From positions 1 through 5,462 of the forward strand of contig CALNCH010000260.1 in the NCBI GenBank assembly GCA_937875245.1: DNA of 5,462 nucleotides. The letters are read 5' to 3'. Under the pieces are notes generated by a model. The model was not told the origin of the DNA and made no database searches. It worked only from the letters and a program-made list of their open reading frames with translations. Below are positions 1 through 4,636 of this stretch, piece after piece. Each line of letters starts with the position of its first letter. Positions within the stretch are counted from its first letter, which is position 1. The stretch is from an uncultured Spirochaetaceae bacterium (lineage in GTDB: Bacteria; Spirochaetota; Spirochaetia; Treponematales; Treponemataceae). The position numbers and the translations under genes are program-made.

Positions 1-3
1 ACA

Positions 4-135
4 TCAACTCCCTTGGTTAAAGTGTTCGCAACATTTCCATAGAATTTGGTCATTTTCTATATCTATATATATTTTATGTAAACTGTTCAGAATATCAAAA
101 ATTTGTGTTCCGCTAAATTTTTCTGCTTCTATCAT
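4..135 (-). CDS. doubtful 43-residue ORF overlapping the previous one by ATGA
   Basis: A minus-strand frame of 43 codons starts MIEAEKFSGTQIFDILNSLH and ends with NQGS and a TGA. Its ATG overlaps the preceding small ORF's TGA. The composition is protein-like, with mixed charged and hydrophobic residues and a Cys pair near the end (WKCCEH), but I recognise no family. No ribosome binding site is evident, so translation would need coupling to the upstream ORF. It could also be the second half of one gene broken by a frameshift, or simply chance. Confidence is low. Confidence 0.15.
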   Translation of the reverse strand: MIEAEKFSGTQIFDILNSLHKIYIDIENDQILWKCCEHFNQGS

Positions 136-227
136 ATTGTGAGTATACAAAATTCATAAAATGAAAAGCAATATATTTTCTCATCATTTTTAATGTTTGT
201 GTATGTTTCTTTTTTATCAAGTTCCAT
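132..227 (-). CDS. doubtful 31-residue ORF after the pyrophosphatase gene
   Basis: An ATG 13 bases after the pyrophosphatase stop opens a 31-codon frame beginning MELDKKETYT and ending in TGA. That TGA overlaps the ATG of a second small ORF (ATGA). The product is Lys/Glu-rich in its first half and aromatic-rich at its end (IYCFSFYEF). No good Shine-Dalgarno sequence precedes it and I recognise no family. The position and strand would allow co-transcription with the pyrophosphatase. In DNA this AT-rich, a frame of this length is expected by chance, so it is listed only because of the coupled ATGA arrangement. Confidence 0.12.
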   Translation of the reverse strand: MELDKKETYTNIKNDEKIYCFSFYEFCILTI

Positions 228-240
228 GATACTCTAAGAT

Positions 241-1893
241 TCAGCTATCTAGTTTTTCTATTTGTTCCGAAAGAAGGGGTATTAACTGCTTCTTTCGGGA
301 CACAATATCTTTTACAAAATAGACAGAGTCTTCGTGTTTGGGAAAGCTGATATAGGGCACAAATACCGGTTCTGATGCAATAAGTAAAATACTGGTAAGT
401 TTTGTAATATCTGTAACCATAAGAGAGCAAAACAAAGCTTTTTGACTTCTCCGTTCTATTTCTAGTTCTGATAAAAATTCTTCTTTTCGTAACAGAATTT
501 CATTTGTATTATCAACTTCAATTTGACTTACTGTAAAAGAGTGTTTTCCCTCTGTATAGTCTTTCATATCTTGATGAATTACTTCGTTAGCACTTCTGCC
601 CCCAATATGACTTGCTGCAGTAACAATATCAGCCCCTAATTCTTTAATATCTAGGTTAGTAATATTTGCTAAGTAGGTTGCAGTTTCTTTGTCTATGTCT
701 GTAGTGGTAGCAGACTGCAAAATTAAAGTGTCTGATAAAATACCACATAATAAAAGAGAGGCAATTTCCCGAGGAATAGACACTCTGTTTTCTCGATATA
801 AATGAGCGATAATTGTTGAGGTGGCTCCTACCGGTTTATTTATAAAAGTTATTGGATAACGAGTAGATAAGTTTCCTAGTCGGTGATGGTCAATTACTTC
901 AATAATTTTGTAGTTTTCAACACCTTCTACGGCTTGGGAAATCTCATTGTGGTCTACTAAAATAACTTCAATATTAGCTTCTTGAATTAAATCACTTTCA
1001 GAGATAATACCTAAAACCTTATGATGATCATTAATTACAGGTAAACAACGACTAGGGGAATCACTTAAAAAAGGTTGTATTTTTCGTAGGGTATCGATAC
1101 TTTTTACTGGTTTTAAATCTGTATCAGCCATAACAGAAACAGGGCTGGAATAGACAATCAGCATGGAAGTTGCAGAGGTATCGTAGGGGCTAATAAGAAC
1201 AGAAACTCCTTTTGCTTCAGCTTTATCACGTAATTCTTTTGATAAAACAAAACCAGAGGTAATAACTAGAGCTTTTATTCCTGCATCTATACAATATTCT
1301 TGTACATCAGAACGATCCCCAGTGATAACAATGAGGTTTTCATGTTTTCTCATGTCTAGTAGTTTTTTAAAAGTTTCAAATTGAGCTGCCCCAACCAAAA
1401 TGGAACATTTGAAAAGTTGCATTTCATCCTTTAGGATAATAGGTTGGGCGCTTAGAGTATCTTGAATAAGAGAAATACTGGTAGAAATAGCTGTTTCTTT
1501 TTCTGGGTTAAGTATTTTAAGAACGTTTTGGGCAAAGGCATTATAGTGAAGTAAAGATTTGTATCGGCCTTCTTTGTCTACAACCGGTAATACTTTACTG
1601 TTGCATTCTTCCATTTTGGACACTGCACTCCAAAGAGAAGTGTATTCGTCTACGGTATCACAACTACCGTTCATGTAGTATCCCACTTTTGGCAGTAGAT
1701 CTGGAATATATTGAGGAACAGGAACTTTAAATCGATTAAAAATGTATTCAGTTTGAGGGGCTAATTTTCCAGCTCTAGCAGCCACATGATAAGTGAGCCC
1801 TAGTTCTTGTTTTAGTCGTGCATATGCTGCAGCCGCTACAACAGAATCTGTATCGGGATTTCTGTGCCCAATAACGTACACTGTTTTATTCAT
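241..1893 (-). CDS. ppaC: CBS/DRTGG-type manganese-dependent inorganic pyrophosphatase (family II, DHH-DHHA2)
   Basis: This cytosolic enzyme hydrolyses pyrophosphate to two phosphates, pulling biosynthetic reactions forward. The 550-residue protein shows the family II landmarks. GHRNPDTDS at 9-17 has metal ligands His10, Asp14 and Asp16. VDHNE at 313-317, DHH at 335-337 (in IDHHRLG) and the Asp of GILSDT at 388 complete the DHH metal site. The DHHA2 substrate motif SRKKQ is at 532-536. Simple family II enzymes are about 310 residues; here roughly residues 70-305 are inserted between the first two DHH motifs. The insert reads as a weak CBS repeat (about 75-125), a DRTGG-like domain (about 150-245, with TGDRSDVQ at 191-198) and a second CBS repeat (about 252-305, with LPVINDHHKVLGIISESDL). 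In characterised relatives such inserts bind AMP/ADP (inhibitory) or diadenosine polyphosphates (activating). All catalytic motifs are present, so it should be active. The start is well supported because GH(R/Q)NPDTDS normally lies about 10 residues from the N-terminus; a weak GCGAG ribosome site precedes it. The gene is divergent from the methyltransferase. Confidence 0.95.
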   Translation of the reverse strand: MNKTVYVIGHRNPDTDSVVAAAAYARLKQELGLTYHVAARAGKLAPQTEYIFNRFKVPVPQYIPDLLPKVGYYMNGSCDTVDEYTSLWSAVSKMEECNSKVLPVVDKEGRYKSLLHYNAFAQNVLKILNPEKETAISTSISLIQDTLSAQPIILKDEMQLFKCSILVGAAQFETFKKLLDMRKHENLIVITGDRSDVQEYCIDAGIKALVITSGFVLSKELRDKAEAKGVSVLISPYDTSATSMLIVYSSPVSVMADTDLKPVKSIDTLRKIQPFLSDSPSRCLPVINDHHKVLGIISESDLIQEANIEVILVDHNEISQAVEGVENYKIIEVIDHHRLGNLSTRYPITFINKPVGATSTIIAHLYRENRVSIPREIASLLLCGILSDTLILQSATTTDIDKETATYLANITNLDIKELGADIVTAASHIGGRSANEVIHQDMKDYTEGKHSFTVSQIEVDNTNEILLRKEEFLSELEIERRSQKALFCSLMVTDITKLTSILLIASEPVFVPYISFPKHEDSVYFVKDIVSRKKQLIPLLSEQIEKLDS

Positions 1894-1916
1894 AAATCAT
1901 CTCGCTTTTGACTTTA

Positions 1917-1936
1917 ATTATGGTATGATTTAGTTT
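1917..1936 (+). promoter_or_regulatory. probable extended -10 promoter for the methyltransferase gene
   Basis: TGGTATGAT at 1921-1929 fits an extended -10 element (TGn followed by TATGAT, five of six to consensus), about 49 bases before the methyltransferase ATG. A TTGACT at 1908-1913 lies too close to serve it; with a 17-base spacer TTGACT would instead pair with a poor TAGTTT at 1931-1936. On the opposite strand CATAAT (1922-1917) is a possible -10 for the pyrophosphatase, but no -35 is visible at the right distance. The match is by eye only. Confidence 0.45.
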
Positions 1937-1964
1937 ACACTATTGAAGATAAAAAAACAAATAA

Positions 1965-1971
1965 GAGGGGG
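1965..1971 (+). promoter_or_regulatory. strong ribosome binding site of the methyltransferase gene
   Basis: GAGGGGG lies six bases before the ATG at 1978. It is a strong Shine-Dalgarno match at good spacing and fixes the methyltransferase start. Confidence 0.8.
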
Positions 1972-1977
1972 AATTAC

Positions 1978-2727
1978 ATGGCCGATGAATGGTTTGAACA
2001 GGAACACTTTTGGCTGAATTACGGACCCATTATGTTTGATACCCAACGGTGGGCAGAAGCTGCAACCGTGGCAGAACAAATTTGTTCAATAGCGGGACTT
2101 ACCAAAGGATCTCGTATTTTAGATGCTGGATGTGGCCCTGGACGAATTAGTGTGGAATTTGCCTTACAAGGAATGAATGTAACTGGTGTTGATTTAATGA
2201 AACCCTTTTTGGATGCCGCTGCAGAAAGTGCCAGCGATGAAGGGGTAAAGTTAGATTTAATTCAATGTGATTTGCGAAACTATGAAACAGAAAGCCCTTT
2301 TGATGTAGCAGTAAATTTATATACTTCTTTTGGCTATTGCCACAAAATTGAAGATGACATTACTATTTTGAAAAGAATTTATGGTGCTATAAAAAAAGAT
2401 GGTTGGTTTATAATGGAGTGTCTTTCCCGAGAAATTGAAGCAAGAGATTTTATTGAAGGTGAATGGTTTGAGCGGGCAGGAAAAATAGTATTAACAAACT
2501 TTGGAGTAGAGGGAGCCTGGGAAGGCTTAAGATCAAAGTGGATATTAATTGATAAAGAAACAGGAGAAAGAATTGAACATGAATTTGTTCAAAGATTATA
2601 TTCAGCCATCGAATTAAAGCGGATTTTGTTATCTTGTGGTTTTTCCAGTTGTGAAATATATGGTGATTTTGATTTTTCACCCTACAATCAAAAGGCTAGG
2701 ACAATGGTTTTAGTTTGCCGTAAATAA
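1978..2727 (+). CDS. class I SAM-dependent methyltransferase, substrate unknown
   Basis: The 249-residue protein has the Rossmann-like S-adenosylmethionine fold. Motif I is ILDAGCGPGR at 47-56, the acidic residue closing beta-2 is Asp72 in VTGVDLM, the adenine-contacting acid is Asp98 in QCDLRNYE, and motif IV is DVAVNLYTSFGY at 109-120. An N-terminal helical segment rich in aromatics (residues 5-25, WFEQEHFW) probably caps the substrate pocket. A C-terminal extension from about residue 160 (EGEWFERAG) carries an antiparallel beta region that ends VLVCRK. There is no signal peptide or membrane segment, so it is cytosolic. The layout matches generic small-molecule methyltransferases (Methyltransf_11/25 type). 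Neither the sequence nor the neighbours name a substrate, so no gene symbol is given. A strong GAGGGGG ribosome site fixes the start. The gene stands alone on its strand and ends about 30 bases before a strong terminator. Confidence 0.9.
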   Translation: MADEWFEQEHFWLNYGPIMFDTQRWAEAATVAEQICSIAGLTKGSRILDAGCGPGRISVEFALQGMNVTGVDLMKPFLDAAAESASDEGVKLDLIQCDLRNYETESPFDVAVNLYTSFGYCHKIEDDITILKRIYGAIKKDGWFIMECLSREIEARDFIEGEWFERAGKIVLTNFGVEGAWEGLRSKWILIDKETGERIEHEFVQRLYSAIELKRILLSCGFSSCEIYGDFDFSPYNQKARTMVLVCRK

Positions 2728-2731
2728 ACAC

Positions 2732-2760
2732 TTTACGCTATAAGAAGGTGGTACCGTAAA
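2732..2760 (+). other. T-box-like motif inside a short inverted repeat, upstream of the terminator
   Basis: The 14 bases at 2745-2758 (AAGGTGGTACCGTA) match the T-box core AGGGTGGNACCGCG at 11 positions, including the invariant TGGTACC. They sit inside a six-base inverted repeat, TTTACG (2732-2737) and CGTAAA (2755-2760), and directly precede an intrinsic terminator, as in real T-box leaders. A full leader would need about 200 bases with a stem I and specifier loop, but the methyltransferase coding region occupies that space, and no plus-strand gene follows. It is therefore a remnant or a coincidence, not an annotated riboswitch. Confidence 0.2.
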
Positions 2761-2813
2761 AAGGGGCTGTCCATTTTGTTCATTTAAAGAACTTGTTGGA
2801 CAGCCCCTTTTTT
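2758..2813 (+). terminator. strong bidirectional intrinsic terminator between convergent genes
   Basis: The left arm GGGGCTGTCC (2763-2772) and right arm GGACAGCCCC (2798-2807) are perfect complements. Five As (2758-2762) lie before and six Ts (2808-2813) after, extending the stem to 15 pairs. Read on the plus strand it ends the methyltransferase transcript; read on the minus strand, where the As become a U-tract, it ends groEL. The 25-base loop holds a small nested hairpin, GTTC (2778-2781) with GAAC (2789-2792). Confidence 0.93.
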
Positions 2814-2845
2814 GCTATTTATGTTGGGTTAAGTACACAAGAATC

Positions 2846-4486
2846 TTAGTACATTCCACCCATATCACCCATTCCACCAGCACCTGGCATTGGAGCGGCA
2901 GGAGTTTTTTCTGGTATGTCAGTGATAGCACATTCTGTTGTTAAGAGTAAGCTTGCAATAGATGCGGCATTTTGCAATGCTGAACGAGTAACCTTAGCGG
3001 GGTCAATAATTCCAGCTTCAATCATATCTTTCCATTCCATTGCATATGCATCAAATCCGATACCTTTTTTGCTGTTCTTTGCTTTCTCTGCTACAACAGC
3101 TCCATCAACACCGGCGTTTTCTGCAATCTGGCGCATTGGTTCTTCCAAGGCTCTCTTAACAATTTTGAAACCTACTTTTTCGTCATCAGTAAGTGTTAAA
3201 TCAGATTTATCAAGGGCAAGAGCTGCTTGGATAAGTGCAAGTCCACCACCAGCTACAATACCTTCTTCCAAAGCTGCTCGTGTAGCGGCTAAGGTGTCTT
3301 CTACTCTGTGTTTCTTTTCTTTCATTTCTACTTCAGTAACAGCACCAATGTTGATTACTGCAACACCACCAGAAAGCTTTGCAAGGCGTTCCTTAAGTTT
3401 TTCTTTGTCGTAGTCTGATGTAGAAGTTTCAATCTGAGCTTTAATTTGAGCTACTCGATCTTTAATCTGTTTTCCGTCTCCAGCACCATCAACAATGATA
3501 GTATTATCTTTGTCAATTTTTACACTCTTTGCTGTTCCCAACATATCAAGTTCAGTTGCTTCAAGTTTAAGACCTAAGTCATCTGTAATTACTTGACCAC
3601 CAGTTAAAACAGCAATATCTTCCAACATTGCCTTTCGTCTGTCACCAAAACCAGGAGCTTTTACTGCACAAGTTTTTAATGTTCCACGAAGACTATTTAC
3701 GATAAGAGTTGCTAAAGCTTCTCCATCCATATCTTCACAAATAATTACAAGGGCTTTTCCTGTTTGAGCTACTTTTTCAAGTACAGGAAGAAGATCTTTC
3801 ATGTTAGAAATCTTTTTATCATGAATAAGAATGTAAGGATTGTCAAAAACAGTTTCCATTCTTTCTCTATCAGTTGCAAAATAAGCAGAAATATAACCTC
3901 GATCAAACTGCATACCTTCTACGAAGTCTGTAGTTGTTTCCATGGTTTTGGATTCTTCAACAGTGATAACACCATCTTTTCCCACTTTTTCAATAGCACT
4001 TGCAAGAATGTTACCAATTTCTGGGTCATTGTTTGCAGATATTGCAGCTACATGAGAAACGTCTTCAGAACCTTTTACTTCTTTTGCATTCTTTTTAATT
4101 TCTTCTACAGCAAGAGTAACAGCCTTATCCATACCTCGTTTTAATTCGATAGGAGTCATTCCTGCTGCTACAGCTTTAAGACCTTCTCGAACCATTGAAT
4201 ATGCCAATACAGTTGCAGTTGTTGTTCCATCCCCTGCGACATCGTTTGTTTTTGATGCTACCTCTTTTAAAAGTTGAGCACCCATGTTTTCAAAGTGATC
4301 TTCTAATTCAATTTCTTTTGCAACTGATACACCATCTTTTGTAATAGTAGGTGCACCAAATTTCTTATCCAACATTACCAAACGGCCTTTAGGTCCTAAT
4401 GTTACTTTTACAGCCTGAGAAATCTGTTCAACACCAGAAAGCATCTTTTTTCGTGCTTCTTCATTAAAAAGTAGTTGTTTTGCCAT
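2846..4486 (-). CDS. groEL: chaperonin GroEL (Hsp60, 60 kDa subunit)
   Basis: GroEL forms the cytosolic double-ring ATP-driven chamber that folds proteins with the GroES lid. From the ATG at 4486 the protein is 546 residues, the usual length, beginning MAKQLLFNEE. The frame stays open to an ATG at 4546, but that would add 20 non-family residues and swallow the AAGGAG ribosome site, so I reject it. Equatorial ATP-site motifs are present: VTLGPKGR (28-35), TKDGVSV (49-55, Asp51), GDGTTTAT (85-92, Asp86) and the hydrolytic Asp397 in RVEDTL. The family signature AALEEGIVAGGG lies at 404-415. The apical domain (about 190-375) is complete, and the tail has a short GGM-type end (GGMGDMGGMY). No groES lies upstream; the next gene is a divergent oxidoreductase, so GroES must be encoded elsewhere. 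No CIRCE operator is visible. The wording of the protein is closest to treponemes as I recall them. Confidence 0.98.
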   Translation of the reverse strand: MAKQLLFNEEARKKMLSGVEQISQAVKVTLGPKGRLVMLDKKFGAPTITKDGVSVAKEIELEDHFENMGAQLLKEVASKTNDVAGDGTTTATVLAYSMVREGLKAVAAGMTPIELKRGMDKAVTLAVEEIKKNAKEVKGSEDVSHVAAISANNDPEIGNILASAIEKVGKDGVITVEESKTMETTTDFVEGMQFDRGYISAYFATDRERMETVFDNPYILIHDKKISNMKDLLPVLEKVAQTGKALVIICEDMDGEALATLIVNSLRGTLKTCAVKAPGFGDRRKAMLEDIAVLTGGQVITDDLGLKLEATELDMLGTAKSVKIDKDNTIIVDGAGDGKQIKDRVAQIKAQIETSTSDYDKEKLKERLAKLSGGVAVINIGAVTEVEMKEKKHRVEDTLAATRAALEEGIVAGGGLALIQAALALDKSDLTLTDDEKVGFKIVKRALEEPMRQIAENAGVDGAVVAEKAKNSKKGIGFDAYAMEWKDMIEAGIIDPAKVTRSALQNAASIASLLLTTECAITDIPEKTPAAPMPGAGGMGDMGGMY

Positions 4487-4496
4487 TTTCGTAAAT

Positions 4497-4502
4497 CTCC
4501 TT
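4497..4502 (-). promoter_or_regulatory. ribosome binding site that decides the groEL start
   Basis: AAGGAG on the minus strand ends ten bases before the ATG at 4486. It lies inside the alternative longer frame starting at 4546 and so supports the shorter, family-standard start. Confidence 0.8.
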
Positions 4503-4507
4503 GTATT

Positions 4508-4520
4508 GAGGGCAACCCTC
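4508..4520 (-). promoter_or_regulatory. small hairpin in the groEL 5' leader
   Basis: On the minus-strand transcript GAGGG and CCCTC are separated by a TTG loop, giving a GC-rich five-pair hairpin that ends five bases before the groEL Shine-Dalgarno sequence. It is not a CIRCE element (TTAGCACTC-N9-GAGTGCTAA) and has no U-tract, so it is not a terminator. It could stabilise the mRNA or tune ribosome access with temperature; that role is inference. Confidence 0.4.
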
Positions 4521-4547
4521 GGCACTGACCTTTTTTTATGGTACAAT
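4519..4547 (+). promoter_or_regulatory. candidate extended -10 promoter of the oxidoreductase gene
   Basis: TGGTACAAT (4539-4547) is an extended -10 element with TACAAT matching five of six positions. TCGGCA (4519-4524), 17 bases upstream, is a four-of-six -35. It would give a leader of about 80 bases before the ATG at 4637. It overlaps the candidate groEL -10 on the other strand, so the two promoters may compete. Confidence 0.45.
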
Positions 4548-4566
4548 GCATATGTAAAATTTTGAA
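4538..4566 (-). promoter_or_regulatory. candidate groEL promoter
   Basis: On the minus strand TTCAAA (4566-4561) and TACCAT (4543-4538) are separated by 17 bases. Each matches four of six consensus positions. The -10 lies about 51 bases before the groEL ATG, which would give a short leader containing the GAGGG/CCCTC hairpin. The match is moderate and made by eye, and it overlaps the candidate promoter of the divergent oxidoreductase. Confidence 0.35.
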
Positions 4567-4584
4567 TGCGTTTTTTATACGCAT
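4566..4584. repeat. perfect 6-7-6 inverted repeat, operator-like
   Basis: ATGCGT (4566-4571) and ACGCAT (4579-4584) flank a seven-base AT spacer. The dyad lies just upstream of the candidate groEL -35 and downstream of the candidate oxidoreductase start point. That is a position where a dimeric regulator could act on both genes, or where the oxidoreductase leader could form a weak hairpin. No regulator family is recognised from the arms. Confidence 0.35.
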
Positions 4585-4622
4585 AAATAAAGATACTGAT
4601 TTTATTTTAAAACGGCAAGTTT

Positions 4623-4627
4623 AGGAG
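4623..4627 (+). promoter_or_regulatory. ribosome binding site of the oxidoreductase gene
   Basis: AGGAG lies nine bases before the ATG at 4637 and fixes the start, placing the Rossmann glycine motif at residues 7-12 as expected for the family. Confidence 0.75.
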
Positions 4628-4636
4628 ATATATTTT

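Larger units (their letters stand above)
1..240. other. AT-rich gene-poor flank downstream of the pyrophosphatase gene
   Basis: I find no recognisable gene, RNA or strong terminator here. The plus-strand frames are interrupted by stops. On the minus strand two very short ORFs follow the pyrophosphatase stop codon (listed separately at low confidence). No GC-rich stem followed by a T-run is visible, so the end of the pyrophosphatase transcript is not marked by a classical intrinsic terminator in this stretch. It is probably an ordinary spacer or decayed sequence. Confidence 0.6.

Noticed and set aside
1..240. Intrinsic terminator after the pyrophosphatase gene
   Set aside because: Only weak AT-only pairings such as AAATTT repeats are present; no GC stem with a U-tract on the minus strand.
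245..430. 61-codon open frame on the minus strand
   Set aside because: It overlaps the end of the pyrophosphatase in another frame on the same strand; the DHHA2 domain with SRKKQ is in the real frame.
2450..2680. 76-codon open frame on the minus strand
   Set aside because: Antisense to the methyltransferase; Leu/Ile-rich shadow with no supporting signals.
2916..3413. 165-codon open frame on the plus strand
   Set aside because: It lies wholly antisense to groEL and its Ser/Ala/Ile-rich product mirrors GroEL codons; no ribosome site or family is seen.
3764..4144. 126-codon open frame on the plus strand
   Set aside because: Antisense to groEL; its Phe/Ser/Asn-rich product is what AT-rich Lys/Glu codons give when read backwards.
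4501..4535. CIRCE or CtsR heat-shock operator upstream of groEL
   Set aside because: GGCACTGACC contains GCACT and, on the minus strand, GGTCAGT, but there is no TTAGCACTC-N9-GAGTGCTAA dyad and no tandem GGTCAAA heptad.
4487..4546. 20-residue N-terminal extension of GroEL
   Set aside because: It would overlap the AAGGAG ribosome site and the candidate promoter region, and GroEL proteins start at the MAK(Q/E) position.
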